64,000 nucleotides of DNA, taken from Hoeflea_A sp965204935 (GTDB taxonomy: Bacteria > Pseudomonadota > Alphaproteobacteria > Rhizobiales > Rhizobiaceae). Made by a program: the position numbers and the translations under genes. Shown here piece by piece: positions 9,041 through 16,954 of the stretch. The stretch lies in assembly GCF_965204935.1 (NCBI RefSeq), contig NZ_CBDBFO010000002.1; one strand, 5' to 3'. The notes under the pieces are model-generated. The model was not told the origin of the DNA. It searched no databases and saw only the letters and a list, made by a program, of their open reading frames with translations. How positions within the stretch are numbered: position 1 is the first letter of the stretch; each line of letters starts with the position of its first letter.

Positions 9041-9076
9041 TCAGCACTTCTGAAGCCCGGCCATCAGCGTTGCTGA
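9041..9076. promoter_or_regulatory. paired dyad operator candidates between reductase and monooxygenase genes
   Basis: Two related dyads sit in the 224-bp divergent region: TCAGCACTTCTGA at 9041-9053 and the perfect palindrome TCAGCGTTGCTGA at 9064-9076, centres 23 bp apart. They are embedded in a longer direct repeat (CGGTCATCAGC / CGGCCATCAGC). Position and symmetry suggest a regulator controlling both directions; the LysR protein encoded at 11085-12032 is the nearest candidate (inference). Confidence 0.5.
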
Positions 9077-9170
9077 ACACCCCAATAAGCCAAAATCATT
9101 ACGCTTTTGCCGCCCGGGACCCTATGCTTGAAACGTTCCCTTCAACCAGAAAAATCAGTGGGATTACACG

Positions 9171-10274
9171 ATGGACGTCTCGTTTTTCACCATGCCGATC
9201 CATCCGGTGGGCAAGCCGATCGCGCAGTCGCTTCGCGAGGACCGCGAGGCCTTCCTCCTGGCCGACAGGCTGGGCTTCAAGGAAGGCTATATCGGCGAGC
9301 ACACGACCGATCTCGCCGAGAACGTCACATCCTGCGTCGCCTTCGTCGCCAGCCTCGCCTACGAGACACAGAACATCCGCCTCGGAACGGGTACGGTGAA
9401 CCTGCCGAACAGCCATCCCGCCGCCGTCGCCGGCCAGATCGCAATGCTCGATCACATGCTCGAAGGCCGGTTCAATTTCGGCATCAGCCCGGGCGGCCTT
9501 TTGTCCGATGCCGAGGTCTTCGGAAACCTGGAGGCTGATCGCAACGCGATGTTCGTCGAGTGCATCAACATGATCCTCGATATCTGGTCCGGCGAAGCAC
9601 CCTACAATCTCAAGGGCGATTTCTGGGAAATCTCCACGGAGAAGACCATGATGCCGGAGATCGGACAGGGTTCGGTAATCCGGCCCTTCCAGGATCCCCA
9701 TCCGCCCATCGTCGGCACCGCGGTCGCTCCCTTCTCCAAGGGGGTTACGGCCATGGCTGCGCGCGGATGGGAGCCCATCTCGGCGAATTTTCTGCTGCCC
9801 AGATGGGTGGCGAGCCACTGGCCGAAATATGCGGAAGGGTGCGAGCTCGGGAACCGTCCGGCCGATCCGGACAATTGGCGCGTCGCCAAGAGCATCTTTG
9901 TCGCAGACGATGAAGAGACGGCAAGGCGTTATGCCACCGATGCGAACGGGCCTTACGTCTCCTATTACCGGTCTATCCTCACCAAGATGCGCCGCGGCGG
10001 CCGGCTCAACCTGTTCAAGGAAGATCAGAACATGCACGACGACGAGGTCACGCTCGAAGACGTCTGTGACCGGCTCATCATCTACGGCACGCCCGAAAGC
10101 GTGGCCGATCAGGTCCTTGCGTTCCGTGAAGAGGTCGGCGAATTCGGTCACCTTGTCTACGCGGGCCACGACTGGGGAGACCTGGAGCTTGGCCGGCGTT
10201 CAATGATCCTCATGGCCGAAAAAGTGCTTCCGGCAATCAATGCAGCCATCGCGAAACCGGTGGCGGCGCAGTAG
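9171..10274 (+). CDS. LLM-class flavin-dependent monooxygenase
   Basis: A 367-residue luciferase-like (TIM-barrel) monooxygenase starting MDVSFFTMPIHPVGKPIAQS. It shows the family segments YIGEHTTDLAENVTSCVAFV, IRLGTGTVNLPNSHPAAVAG, QIAMLDHMLEGRFNFGISPG and a C-terminal YGTPESVADQVLAFREEVG. These enzymes take reduced FMN from a separate reductase, supplied by the divergent gene at 8437-8946, and insert oxygen into substrates such as terpenes, ketones (Baeyer-Villiger type) or chelators. The next gene, an enol-lactonase-like hydrolase, starts on the base after this stop codon. The pair may therefore convert a cyclic ketone to a lactone and then open it (inference). Confidence 0.88.
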   Translation: MDVSFFTMPIHPVGKPIAQSLREDREAFLLADRLGFKEGYIGEHTTDLAENVTSCVAFVASLAYETQNIRLGTGTVNLPNSHPAAVAGQIAMLDHMLEGRFNFGISPGGLLSDAEVFGNLEADRNAMFVECINMILDIWSGEAPYNLKGDFWEISTEKTMMPEIGQGSVIRPFQDPHPPIVGTAVAPFSKGVTAMAARGWEPISANFLLPRWVASHWPKYAEGCELGNRPADPDNWRVAKSIFVADDEETARRYATDANGPYVSYYRSILTKMRRGGRLNLFKEDQNMHDDEVTLEDVCDRLIIYGTPESVADQVLAFREEVGEFGHLVYAGHDWGDLELGRRSMILMAEKVLPAINAAIAKPVAAQ

Positions 10275-11078
10275 ATGTCGTCGAATACGGTTGCTATCGG
10301 CACGCATACGCTGAACTACAGGATAGACGGTCAGCCGGGCCATCCGTGGCTTGTCTTGTCCAACTCGCTGGCAACCGACCACGAAATGTGGCAGCCGCAG
10401 ATCGATGTCCTCACCCGCACCCACCAGGTCCTGCGCTACGACACCCGCGGCCATGGCATGAGTTCCGCTCCGGATGGGCCCTATGAGTTCGATCATCTCG
10501 TTTCCGATGTGATCGCGCTGATGGATGCGCTTCAGATCGAAACAGCGGCATTCATGGGATTGTCGCTGGGCGGCATGACGGCGCTTGGGCTGGCACTCGA
10601 GCACGCGGACCGCATTGACCGCATCATCTGCTGCGACGCGCGTTCCGATGCGCCGGAAGTTTACAAGCAAATGTGGCCGGCAATGATCGGCAAGGCCCGC
10701 GAGGCGGGAATGGACGCCCTTGTCGCGCCAACGCTGGAACGCTGGTTCAGCGAGGAGTTCCGGGCCAACCCCGCCAACAGGCCGGCATTGGACAGGACCG
10801 GTGACATGATCCGGCGCACGGCGGTGGAAGGCTATGCGGGCTGCGCATCCGCTCTGATGCGTCTCAATTACCTGCCGCGTCTTGCCGAGATCAGCGTTCC
10901 GGCGCACTTCATCGTCGGCGAACTCGATCCAGCGGCGCCGCTTGAGGTGATGCGCGACATGGCCGCTGCGACGCCGGACGCGCAGTTCACGGTGATCCCG
11001 GGCGCCGCGCATCTTTCGAACATCGAAAGGCCCGATCTCTTCAACAAAACCGTTACGGGCTGGCTCGGGCGTGCGTGA
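10275..11078 (+). CDS. alpha/beta hydrolase, 3-oxoadipate enol-lactonase-like
   Basis: A 267-residue alpha/beta-hydrolase beginning immediately after the monooxygenase stop. It shows the oxyanion-side LVLSNSLATDHEMW segment typical of PcaD-like enol-lactonases, the nucleophile elbow GLSLGG (Ser near residue 97), an acidic residue in VGELDPAAP and the catalytic His in GAAHLSNIERPD. It probably hydrolyses a lactone or ester in the cytoplasm. The tight coupling with the flavin monooxygenase suggests it acts on that enzyme's product. True PcaD activity is not implied, because no other protocatechuate genes are nearby. Confidence 0.85.
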   Translation: MSSNTVAIGTHTLNYRIDGQPGHPWLVLSNSLATDHEMWQPQIDVLTRTHQVLRYDTRGHGMSSAPDGPYEFDHLVSDVIALMDALQIETAAFMGLSLGGMTALGLALEHADRIDRIICCDARSDAPEVYKQMWPAMIGKAREAGMDALVAPTLERWFSEEFRANPANRPALDRTGDMIRRTAVEGYAGCASALMRLNYLPRLAEISVPAHFIVGELDPAAPLEVMRDMAAATPDAQFTVIPGAAHLSNIERPDLFNKTVTGWLGRA

Positions 11079-11084
11079 GCGGCA

Positions 11085-12032
11085 CTACGCGCTGGTCACG
11101 TCCCCTGCCCCGAGCTTGCTGTTGCAGAACGCGCATGTCGTTCGGATTTCCTTGACGATCTCATCGGCAAAAAGCTGAGCGGCCTGGGTCTTCGACTGCG
11201 ACGCCGGCTCGATGAAGACATAATCGACGACGAGCGGCGGGTTGACGATCGGATGCAGCTTGCGGCGCGGATCGTCGATGTCCGGCAGACAAAGGCAGCC
11301 CGGCAGGATCGTCGTCCAGTCGCTGCGCGAAACGAGATCGAGTGTCGCCATCATCGTATCGAGTTCCATGATGGAATCGATCGGCACCTGATAGGTTTCC
11401 AGATAGGTGTCGATTTTTTCCCTTCGGGCGTTGCCCGGTCCCGGAAGCGCCAGCTTCAACGGCTTGCATTTGGACAGATCGACCGGTTCGAGATGGGTGC
11501 GTTTGGTGTTCGGGGATGTGACAAACACCTCGACATCGGTCGCAAGGTGCTCCGCCTTCAGGCCCGGCACCATTTTGCCCGATGGCACGACCGCCATGTC
11601 CATCTGGCCATTGGTGACCGCTTCGGACAACACCGCGCTGTAGGCCTCGGTGACCTTGATATCGACATTGGGGTAGTGACGGGCAAAGCGCTCGAGGACC
11701 GGTGCAAGCACGGCACGGGCGAAGGTCGGCATCATGCCGACCTGCACATGCCCGCTGACCTGGCCGGAAAGCGTCTGGACATCGTTCTCGATGGCGCTGA
11801 CCTCACGCAGGATGCGGGTGGCGCGCTCGTAAAGACGGTCGCCGGCAGTGGTCGGTGTGACGCCTGTCGATGACCGGTCAAAGAGCCGAAGGCCCAGCCG
11901 CTCTTCAAGCTCCTTGATCTGCATGCTGAGGCCCGACTGTGTCGCATTGACCCGCCGGGCAGCCGCCGTGAAGGAGCGCTCCTCGTGAATGGCAACGAGA
12001 AACCGCAATTGTCGGAGATTCACATAAATCAT
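11085..12032 (-). CDS. LysR-family transcriptional regulator
   Basis: A 315-residue LTTR. The N-terminal winged helix-turn-helix reads LRQLRFLVAIHEERSFTAAA and RVNATQSGLSMQIKELEERL, followed by the effector-binding domain from about residue 90. It is convergent with the hydrolase gene (6 bases apart) and lies 83 bases downstream of the AEC permease on the same strand. It is a candidate regulator of the monooxygenase cluster or of the permease. Its effector is unknown, probably a pathway intermediate. Confidence 0.9.
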   Translation of the reverse strand: MIYVNLRQLRFLVAIHEERSFTAAARRVNATQSGLSMQIKELEERLGLRLFDRSSTGVTPTTAGDRLYERATRILREVSAIENDVQTLSGQVSGHVQVGMMPTFARAVLAPVLERFARHYPNVDIKVTEAYSAVLSEAVTNGQMDMAVVPSGKMVPGLKAEHLATDVEVFVTSPNTKRTHLEPVDLSKCKPLKLALPGPGNARREKIDTYLETYQVPIDSIMELDTMMATLDLVSRSDWTTILPGCLCLPDIDDPRRKLHPIVNPPLVVDYVFIEPASQSKTQAAQLFADEIVKEIRTTCAFCNSKLGAGDVTSA

Positions 12033-12115
12033 GTGATCGTATAGCTATCCCTGTTCGTTATCATTATTGCTGATATCTTATAAATCACCTCCGGACGTCG
12101 CGCAACGCACGCTTT

Positions 12116-13012
12116 CTAGGGCAGTTGACCGGACACCGCGTAAGCGGACCACAAAAGTGCGGGCAGCAGCGTAAACGTCAGGAGCGTTGAAACCACAACG
12201 GCTCCCGCCACCTGGCGCGCATCTTCGCGATACCGCTCGGCAAAGACGTAGTTGACGATGGCCGTCGGCATGGTCGCCAGCAGGAAAACCGTTCCAGCCT
12301 CGACACCGCTCAGCGACAAGACCGTAATGACGATAAGGCTTGCCGGCAGACCGATGCAAAGGCGCGCGACGGCGATCGTCATGGCCGGTTTGAGATCCGA
12401 AACGGAAAGCCTGGCGAGCGAGGTGCCGAGCAGGATCAGCATCGCCGGGATCATCATGCCGCCAAGCAGCTCGGTGGTTGACGCGATGATGACGGGCACC
12501 TCGATGCCGGTCAGAACGACGACGCCGACGAGCAGGATGGAATAGACCAGCGGCTGGTGCGCCAGGTCCCTCAACCGGTACTGACCCGATGAAATGGCTG
12601 CACCCACCGTGTATTGCAGCAGTGCGATGACAAAGAAATAGGAAACGCCGAGCGCCAGCCCCGTCTCTCCGAAGGCCAGAAGCACCAGCGGCAGCCCGAT
12701 ATTTCCGGAATTCGGCATCATCAGGCTGGGAAGGAAAGTCCGGTAGGACATGCCGGCGAGTTTGAGAACGACGAGCCCGAGCAAGGCGGCGATCGAAACG
12801 CACAAAACCGCGGAGAGCGCCATTTTCGCAACGGTTGCCCCGCTGATATCGAGCGAGGTGAGCGTTGAAAAAATCAGGCAGGGCGTCGCGATCAGCAACA
12901 CCAGTGAACTGATTGTCGCGCTGTCGATATGCAATTTCGAACGGCCGAGCAGGTAGCCGACGAAGGTCATGATGAAAATCGGACCTACCACGTTCAATAT
13001 CTGACCGTACAT
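12116..13012 (-). CDS. AEC-family (auxin efflux carrier) permease
   Basis: A 298-residue, highly hydrophobic protein with roughly ten predicted membrane segments. It starts MYGQILNVVGPIFIMTFVGY and contains the family block PNSGNIGLPLVLLAFGETGL near residue 100 and TVFLLATMPTAIVNYVFAER near 240. AEC proteins in bacteria transport carboxylates such as malate or malonate and also other small acids. The context of catabolic enzymes suggests import or export of a carboxylated pathway compound. It precedes the LysR gene on the same strand. Confidence 0.85.
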   Translation of the reverse strand: MYGQILNVVGPIFIMTFVGYLLGRSKLHIDSATISSLVLLIATPCLIFSTLTSLDISGATVAKMALSAVLCVSIAALLGLVVLKLAGMSYRTFLPSLMMPNSGNIGLPLVLLAFGETGLALGVSYFFVIALLQYTVGAAISSGQYRLRDLAHQPLVYSILLVGVVVLTGIEVPVIIASTTELLGGMMIPAMLILLGTSLARLSVSDLKPAMTIAVARLCIGLPASLIVITVLSLSGVEAGTVFLLATMPTAIVNYVFAERYREDARQVAGAVVVSTLLTFTLLPALLWSAYAVSGQLP

Positions 13013-13130
13013 CGCAATACCTTGGGTGTGGATCGGCCGGATGGCGCTTCATCATGCCAATGGAATCATACCTTTATAGACCGGACCTATAGTACGTGCA
13101 GGCTTGGCCGGCAAATGCCGGCCGGCGCCT

Positions 13131-13616
13131 TCAGGTCATTTCAAGGACCGGCTGGGCAACACCGTTCACGGTCCATTTCTCAACGACGTCCGTACCGGAT
13201 TGCTGCAGCATTTTGGAAACCGCACAATGGTGGCGCAGATCGTTCATCACCCGCTCGACGGCCTCCGGCGCACCGTGGGTCGTCACGGCAATATCGATGG
13301 TGACCTTCGGAAAGGGCACGTCGATCGGCTCGATCAGGCGCGTGCCGCGGCTGTCCATCGTGGTCAGGATGTTGATATCCATGGAATCAAAAGAAATGCC
13401 GTGATGGGTCGCCAGCTTGTTGGCGATGACGTGCGTGCACCCCGCGAGACCAACAAACACGAACTCCACCGGCATCGGACCCTCATTGGTGCCGCCGCGT
13501 TCGATCGGCTCGTCGATGGTCATGTCAAACGTGCGCGATGATGCGACGCTGCGCGTCGTGCTTTGTGCAGCAGCTTTCGTGCGAAAGTTCCAGATCGGCT
13601 TTTCTTTGATTTTCAT
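13131..13616 (-). CDS. OsmC-family protein
   Basis: A 161-residue protein starting at the ATG at 13614-13616 (MKIKEKPIWNFRTKA). An ATG eight codons further upstream overlaps a strong intercistronic hairpin and is less likely. The conserved OsmC cysteines are present in FVGLAGCTHVIA and in HHCAVSKMLQQSG. Family members reduce organic hydroperoxides with a Cys pair, or are uncharacterised thiol proteins. The gene follows tctC by about 60 bases on the same strand and may be the last gene of the 16768-13131 operon, perhaps detoxifying a reactive intermediate (inference). Confidence 0.82.
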   Translation of the reverse strand: MKIKEKPIWNFRTKAAAQSTTRSVASSRTFDMTIDEPIERGGTNEGPMPVEFVFVGLAGCTHVIANKLATHHGISFDSMDINILTTMDSRGTRLIEPIDVPFPKVTIDIAVTTHGAPEAVERVMNDLRHHCAVSKMLQQSGTDVVEKWTVNGVAQPVLEMT

Positions 13617-13634
13617 GGTCCGTTTCCCGGGTGT

Positions 13635-13661
13635 CGGCATGCCGGAGGATCCGGCATGCCG
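13635..13661 (-). other. intercistronic hairpin between tctC and the OsmC gene
   Basis: A perfect 12-bp stem (arms 13635-13646 and 13650-13661, arm sequence CGGCATGCCGGA) with a GGA loop, about 16 nt downstream of the tctC stop. No T-run follows in the direction of transcription, so it is more likely an mRNA-stabilising or partial-attenuation structure than a full terminator. Confidence 0.6.
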
Positions 13662-13676
13662 GTGATTGTAAAGCGC

Positions 13677-14636
13677 CTAGTTGGACGTGATCTGATCCAC
13701 CAGGGCCTTGTACTCCGTCGCCTGCGCCTCGCGCATCTTCTGGTAGTCGGGCCCGTCCAGGAAATCACGGTTTTCACCGAGCCGTCCCATCATTCGGGTG
13801 TAGGTCTTGTCTTCCTGGAGCGCCTTGAATGCGTTGCGCAACGTATCCAGCACCTCGGGCGGCGTATCCGCCGGCGCCAGCACCACGCGGTGCATGAAGC
13901 CGACATCGCCATCAACACCGATGTCCGGGAATGTCGGGACGCCCTCGACCATCGGCTCCTGGCCGGCGGTCGCAAGCAGCCGCACTTCACCGCTTTCCAG
14001 CAGGCTCGAAAGCGTCGCCGGGAAACCCATGGTAATGTCCGCTTCACCCTTCAACAGTGCCTGCATGGCCGGGCCTCCGCCCTTGTAGGGGATCATGTTG
14101 AACGTGATATCGCGCGCTTTCATGATCTGTGCAGCCGGCACGAAGAGCGCACCCCAGTTGCCAGAATGGGCCATCTTAAGCGTACCGGGGTTTTCCTTGG
14201 CGTGCTTGACCACATCATCGAAGGTCTGGAACGGACTGTCGCCGCGAACCACGATGCCGATCGGCGCGTAGTTGACCCGCGCAACCGGCACGAAGTCTTT
14301 GTTCGGATCGTAGGGCAGGTTCTCGACGTGCTGCTGCAGCATGTCGATATAGTTGTGGCTGAACAGAAGCGTGTAGCCGTCGGCCGGCGCGGTTGCCGCC
14401 TCCTGCGTGCCCTTCTGTCCGCCCGCGCCCGGGGTCAGGCGCACGATCATGGCCTGGTTGAGATAGGCCGGAATGATGCTGGAAATCACCCGGGCATTAA
14501 GATCGTGTGAGCCGCCGGCTCCAAGCGGAATGACAAGGGTGACCGGCTTTTCCGGGTACTCCGCGGCCGCCGGTGCGGCAAGGCCGGCGGACATCGCCGC
14601 GGCAAGTGCGAATTTTAGAATATGACGTCTGATCAT
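13677..14636 (-). CDS. TTT transporter periplasmic binding protein (TctC), system 1
   Basis: A 319-residue Bug/TctC family protein. The start is the ATG at 14634-14636, preceded by GGGAGGAT. The N-terminus MIRRHILKFALAAAMSAGLA ending in APAAAEY is a signal peptide. The mature part has YPEKPVTLVIPLGAGGSHD, the diagnostic pyroglutamate/lactam-binding loop region of the family, then PGAGGQKGTQEAATAPADG and GGGPAMQALLKGEADITMG. It captures a carboxylate in the periplasm for the TctAB permease encoded upstream. The operon order is tctB-tctA-tctC-OsmC. Confidence 0.92.
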   Translation of the reverse strand: MIRRHILKFALAAAMSAGLAAPAAAEYPEKPVTLVIPLGAGGSHDLNARVISSIIPAYLNQAMIVRLTPGAGGQKGTQEAATAPADGYTLLFSHNYIDMLQQHVENLPYDPNKDFVPVARVNYAPIGIVVRGDSPFQTFDDVVKHAKENPGTLKMAHSGNWGALFVPAAQIMKARDITFNMIPYKGGGPAMQALLKGEADITMGFPATLSSLLESGEVRLLATAGQEPMVEGVPTFPDIGVDGDVGFMHRVVLAPADTPPEVLDTLRNAFKALQEDKTYTRMMGRLGENRDFLDGPDYQKMREAQATEYKALVDQITSN

Positions 14637-14718
14637 AGTATCCTCCCGATCCTGTTGATCATGTTTGAAACGCAATCTTTGTGTTGTTCGAGATGTCCTG
14701 TGCCCTCCTCATCTGTGG

Positions 14719-16212
14719 CTAGTGCGCATTTGAAACCCGGGACAGATTGGCCATCCTGCGCCACAGGTAGTAGCCAATCAGCGGTGTAATGATCAGGATG
14801 GCCAGCATGCTCGGCCTCTGGCTGATGGCAAAGCCGATGAGATCGCCGTTCGACATCGCCATGGTCTGGCCGAAGGCATATTCGAGCGGTCCGCCGAGTA
14901 TGAACCCCATGACCATCGGCATGACCTCGAAACGCGCCATGCGGGCGATGATCCCGAAAGCGCCGAAGCCGATAAGCATCAGAAGATCGACGGGGTCGGA
15001 GCGAAAGACGAATGAGCCGGCAAAGGCGAACATGATCACCGCCGGGATAAGCAGCGAGTTCTTGATGGTGACGATGCGGGCAAAGAACGGGATCGACAGA
15101 TAGCCGATGATCAGGAACAGGATGTTGGCGAAGACCATCGCCGTCAGGATGGCAAAGACCACGGCGCCCTGCTCCTCGAAGAGCTGCGGTCCGGGTCGCA
15201 GTCCTTGCGCAACGAAGGCGCCGAGAAGGATGGCCGTGACATTGTCGCCTGGAATGCCGAGCGTCAGCAGCGGCACGAGTGTCGGTCCGTTGACCGCATT
15301 GTTCGCCGCCTCGGCGGCCGCGACACCTTCGATCTCGCCCTTGCCGAAGGTCTCCGGGTGGTCGGACGCATTCTTCGCCGCTGTGTAGCCGAGCATCGCC
15401 GCAACCACCTGGCCGAGACCCGGCACGATACCGATGGCAGTGCCGATCGCCGTGGATCGCAAGATCGTCCGCATGCAACGCTTGAGCTCGGCAAGATGAA
15501 GCCGCTCGCCGACGATCTTGGCGGTTTGGGCGACGTTGACACGCCGCCCGACGACCGCAGCGATCTCCGGCAGGGCAAAGAGGCCGATCAGCATCGGCAG
15601 CAGCGGTATGCCGCCGCGCAGCTCGAAACTTCCGAAGGTGAAACGCTCGACGCCGCCAAGCGGATCCGTGCCGACAAAGGACAGCCAGAGACCCGCCGTC
15701 ATCATCATCAGGCTTTTGACCGGGTTGCTGCCGGCGGTCATGGCAATGACGATCAGGCTCAGGAAAAGGATCGCCGCAAGTTCCGGAGGCCCGAACTGCA
15801 TGACAAGGAGCGCGATCGGAAAGATCATCATGATCGTCAGGATGTCGGAGGTGAAGTCACCGAAGGTCGAGGAAAAGAGCGCGACATCGAGCGCCTTGCG
15901 TGATTTGCCCTTCTTGGTCAGCGCATGACCGTCGGCTGTCGTCGCGACCGCCGCGCCGGTTCCCGGCATCGAGACCAGGATGGCCGGTACGCTGCCGCCG
16001 AAAATGCCGCCCTTGTAGATACCGAGCAGGAACGGGATGCCGACGATCGGATCGAGGAAGAACGACACCGGCAGCAGGATGGCCATCGCCATCAGCGTCG
16101 TGAAGCCGGGCAGCGATCCGACCAGCATGCCGAAGAACAGCCCGATACTCATCATGAAGAAGGTATCGAGCCGGAAAGCCATGAAAAAACCGGATGTGAA
16201 TTGGTCAATCAT
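14719..16212 (-). CDS. tctA: TTT transporter large permease (TctA), system 1
   Basis: A 497-residue membrane protein with about 11-12 hydrophobic segments. The family glycine/proline signatures are FFGMLVGSLPGFTTLMAMAI near residue 25, AILVSMPGTGAAVATTADGH near 95 and GTAIGIVPGLGQVVAAMLGY near 255. NNAVNGPTLVPLLTLGIPGD follows near 305. It forms the translocation channel with TctB. It sits 40 bases after tctB and 82 before tctC. Substrates in the family include citrate, terephthalate-type aromatics and dicarboxylates; none is indicated directly here. Confidence 0.93.
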   Translation of the reverse strand: MIDQFTSGFFMAFRLDTFFMMSIGLFFGMLVGSLPGFTTLMAMAILLPVSFFLDPIVGIPFLLGIYKGGIFGGSVPAILVSMPGTGAAVATTADGHALTKKGKSRKALDVALFSSTFGDFTSDILTIMMIFPIALLVMQFGPPELAAILFLSLIVIAMTAGSNPVKSLMMMTAGLWLSFVGTDPLGGVERFTFGSFELRGGIPLLPMLIGLFALPEIAAVVGRRVNVAQTAKIVGERLHLAELKRCMRTILRSTAIGTAIGIVPGLGQVVAAMLGYTAAKNASDHPETFGKGEIEGVAAAEAANNAVNGPTLVPLLTLGIPGDNVTAILLGAFVAQGLRPGPQLFEEQGAVVFAILTAMVFANILFLIIGYLSIPFFARIVTIKNSLLIPAVIMFAFAGSFVFRSDPVDLLMLIGFGAFGIIARMARFEVMPMVMGFILGGPLEYAFGQTMAMSNGDLIGFAISQRPSMLAILIITPLIGYYLWRRMANLSRVSNAH

Positions 16213-16252
16213 GATCGGCCTGCGGTGTCGTGCGGATGTGCATCAGTCTGGT

Positions 16253-16768
16253 TCAGCCTCCAAGCATTCTTGCGATGAAAAACTCGATACCGCTCTGTTC
16301 GGGCAGCGAAACCAGCAGGATACGGGTCGCCAGAAGATAGAAAGCCAACGGCAGCACCGCAGAGAACACGGCGATCTGGAGGATGTTGCGGTTACCGGCA
16401 AGAAGCGACAGAAGCACCATCGCGATGAAGGTCGACGTCAGAAAGCCGAGCGGATCGAACGTCAGGGCGTAAAGCACCAGCACCAGAAAAAAGGCGCCGA
16501 TACGAAGCCAGTTCGTTCCGCTGTTGAGGCCCTCATCCTCGACCGCCTGCCTGGCGCCGGACCGACGGTAGATCCCGTAGAAGAAGAGACCGCACAGGCC
16601 GATCATCATCGCCATCGTGATCAGCGGAAAAGCGGTCGGTTCGATTGCGCTCAGCGATCGGCCGAACAGGGTTTTCGGCTTGGCAACGAAGGCATCGATG
16701 AACACGGCGAAAACCGCCGCCATCAGCAGCAGTGTTCCGGCAACGGCGATTTCCAGGCGCTTCTGCAT
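16253..16768 (-). CDS. tctB: TTT transporter small permease (TctB), system 1
   Basis: A 171-residue protein with four hydrophobic segments, beginning MQKRLEIAVAGTLLLMAAVF at the ATG at 16766-16768. A longer open frame extends upstream but lacks membrane features and overlaps the divergent LysR gene, so the short form is chosen. The start overlaps the stop of a 12-codon leader frame (TGATG), suggesting translational coupling. It is the first structural gene of the tctB-tctA-tctC-OsmC operon, divergent from the LysR gene at 16955. Confidence 0.85.
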   Translation of the reverse strand: MQKRLEIAVAGTLLLMAAVFAVFIDAFVAKPKTLFGRSLSAIEPTAFPLITMAMMIGLCGLFFYGIYRRSGARQAVEDEGLNSGTNWLRIGAFFLVLVLYALTFDPLGFLTSTFIAMVLLSLLAGNRNILQIAVFSAVLPLAFYLLATRILLVSLPEQSGIEFFIARMLGG

Positions 16769-16806
16769 CAGCGATCCCGCCGCACGTGAATCATTCCGAT
16801 GTTCAT
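16768..16806 (-). CDS. putative 12-residue leader peptide overlapping tctB
   Basis: ATG at 16804-16806 preceded by GGGAGGCAGG, a better Shine-Dalgarno than that of tctB itself. The frame encodes MNIGMIHVRRDR and ends in a TGA overlapping the tctB ATG as TGATG. It could recruit ribosomes for coupled translation of tctB. Such tiny frames arise by chance, so support rests on the Shine-Dalgarno and the exact overlap only. Confidence 0.35.
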   Translation of the reverse strand: MNIGMIHVRRDR

Positions 16807-16954
16807 CCTGCCTCCCGAATTCTGCCCCGAAGTCTACTGTCTCACACGGGCAATCCGAAATGCATTCTTGGTTTACTTCTATGACTATTTGGAATAGTTC
16901 GCAGTTGGTCTGCCGCACCGGACCGTGTTGGATCATTTGAGCGGGAAAAGACAG

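Noticed and set aside
7930..9399. 489-codon rightward frame across the Gfo/Idh and flavin reductase genes
   Set aside because: It covers two well-supported minus-strand genes and the divergent promoter; its sequence has no recognisable fold.
10275..11078. Naming the hydrolase pcaD
   Set aside because: Motifs fit enol-lactonases, but no protocatechuate genes are adjacent and its partner is a flavin monooxygenase, so only the fold is claimed.
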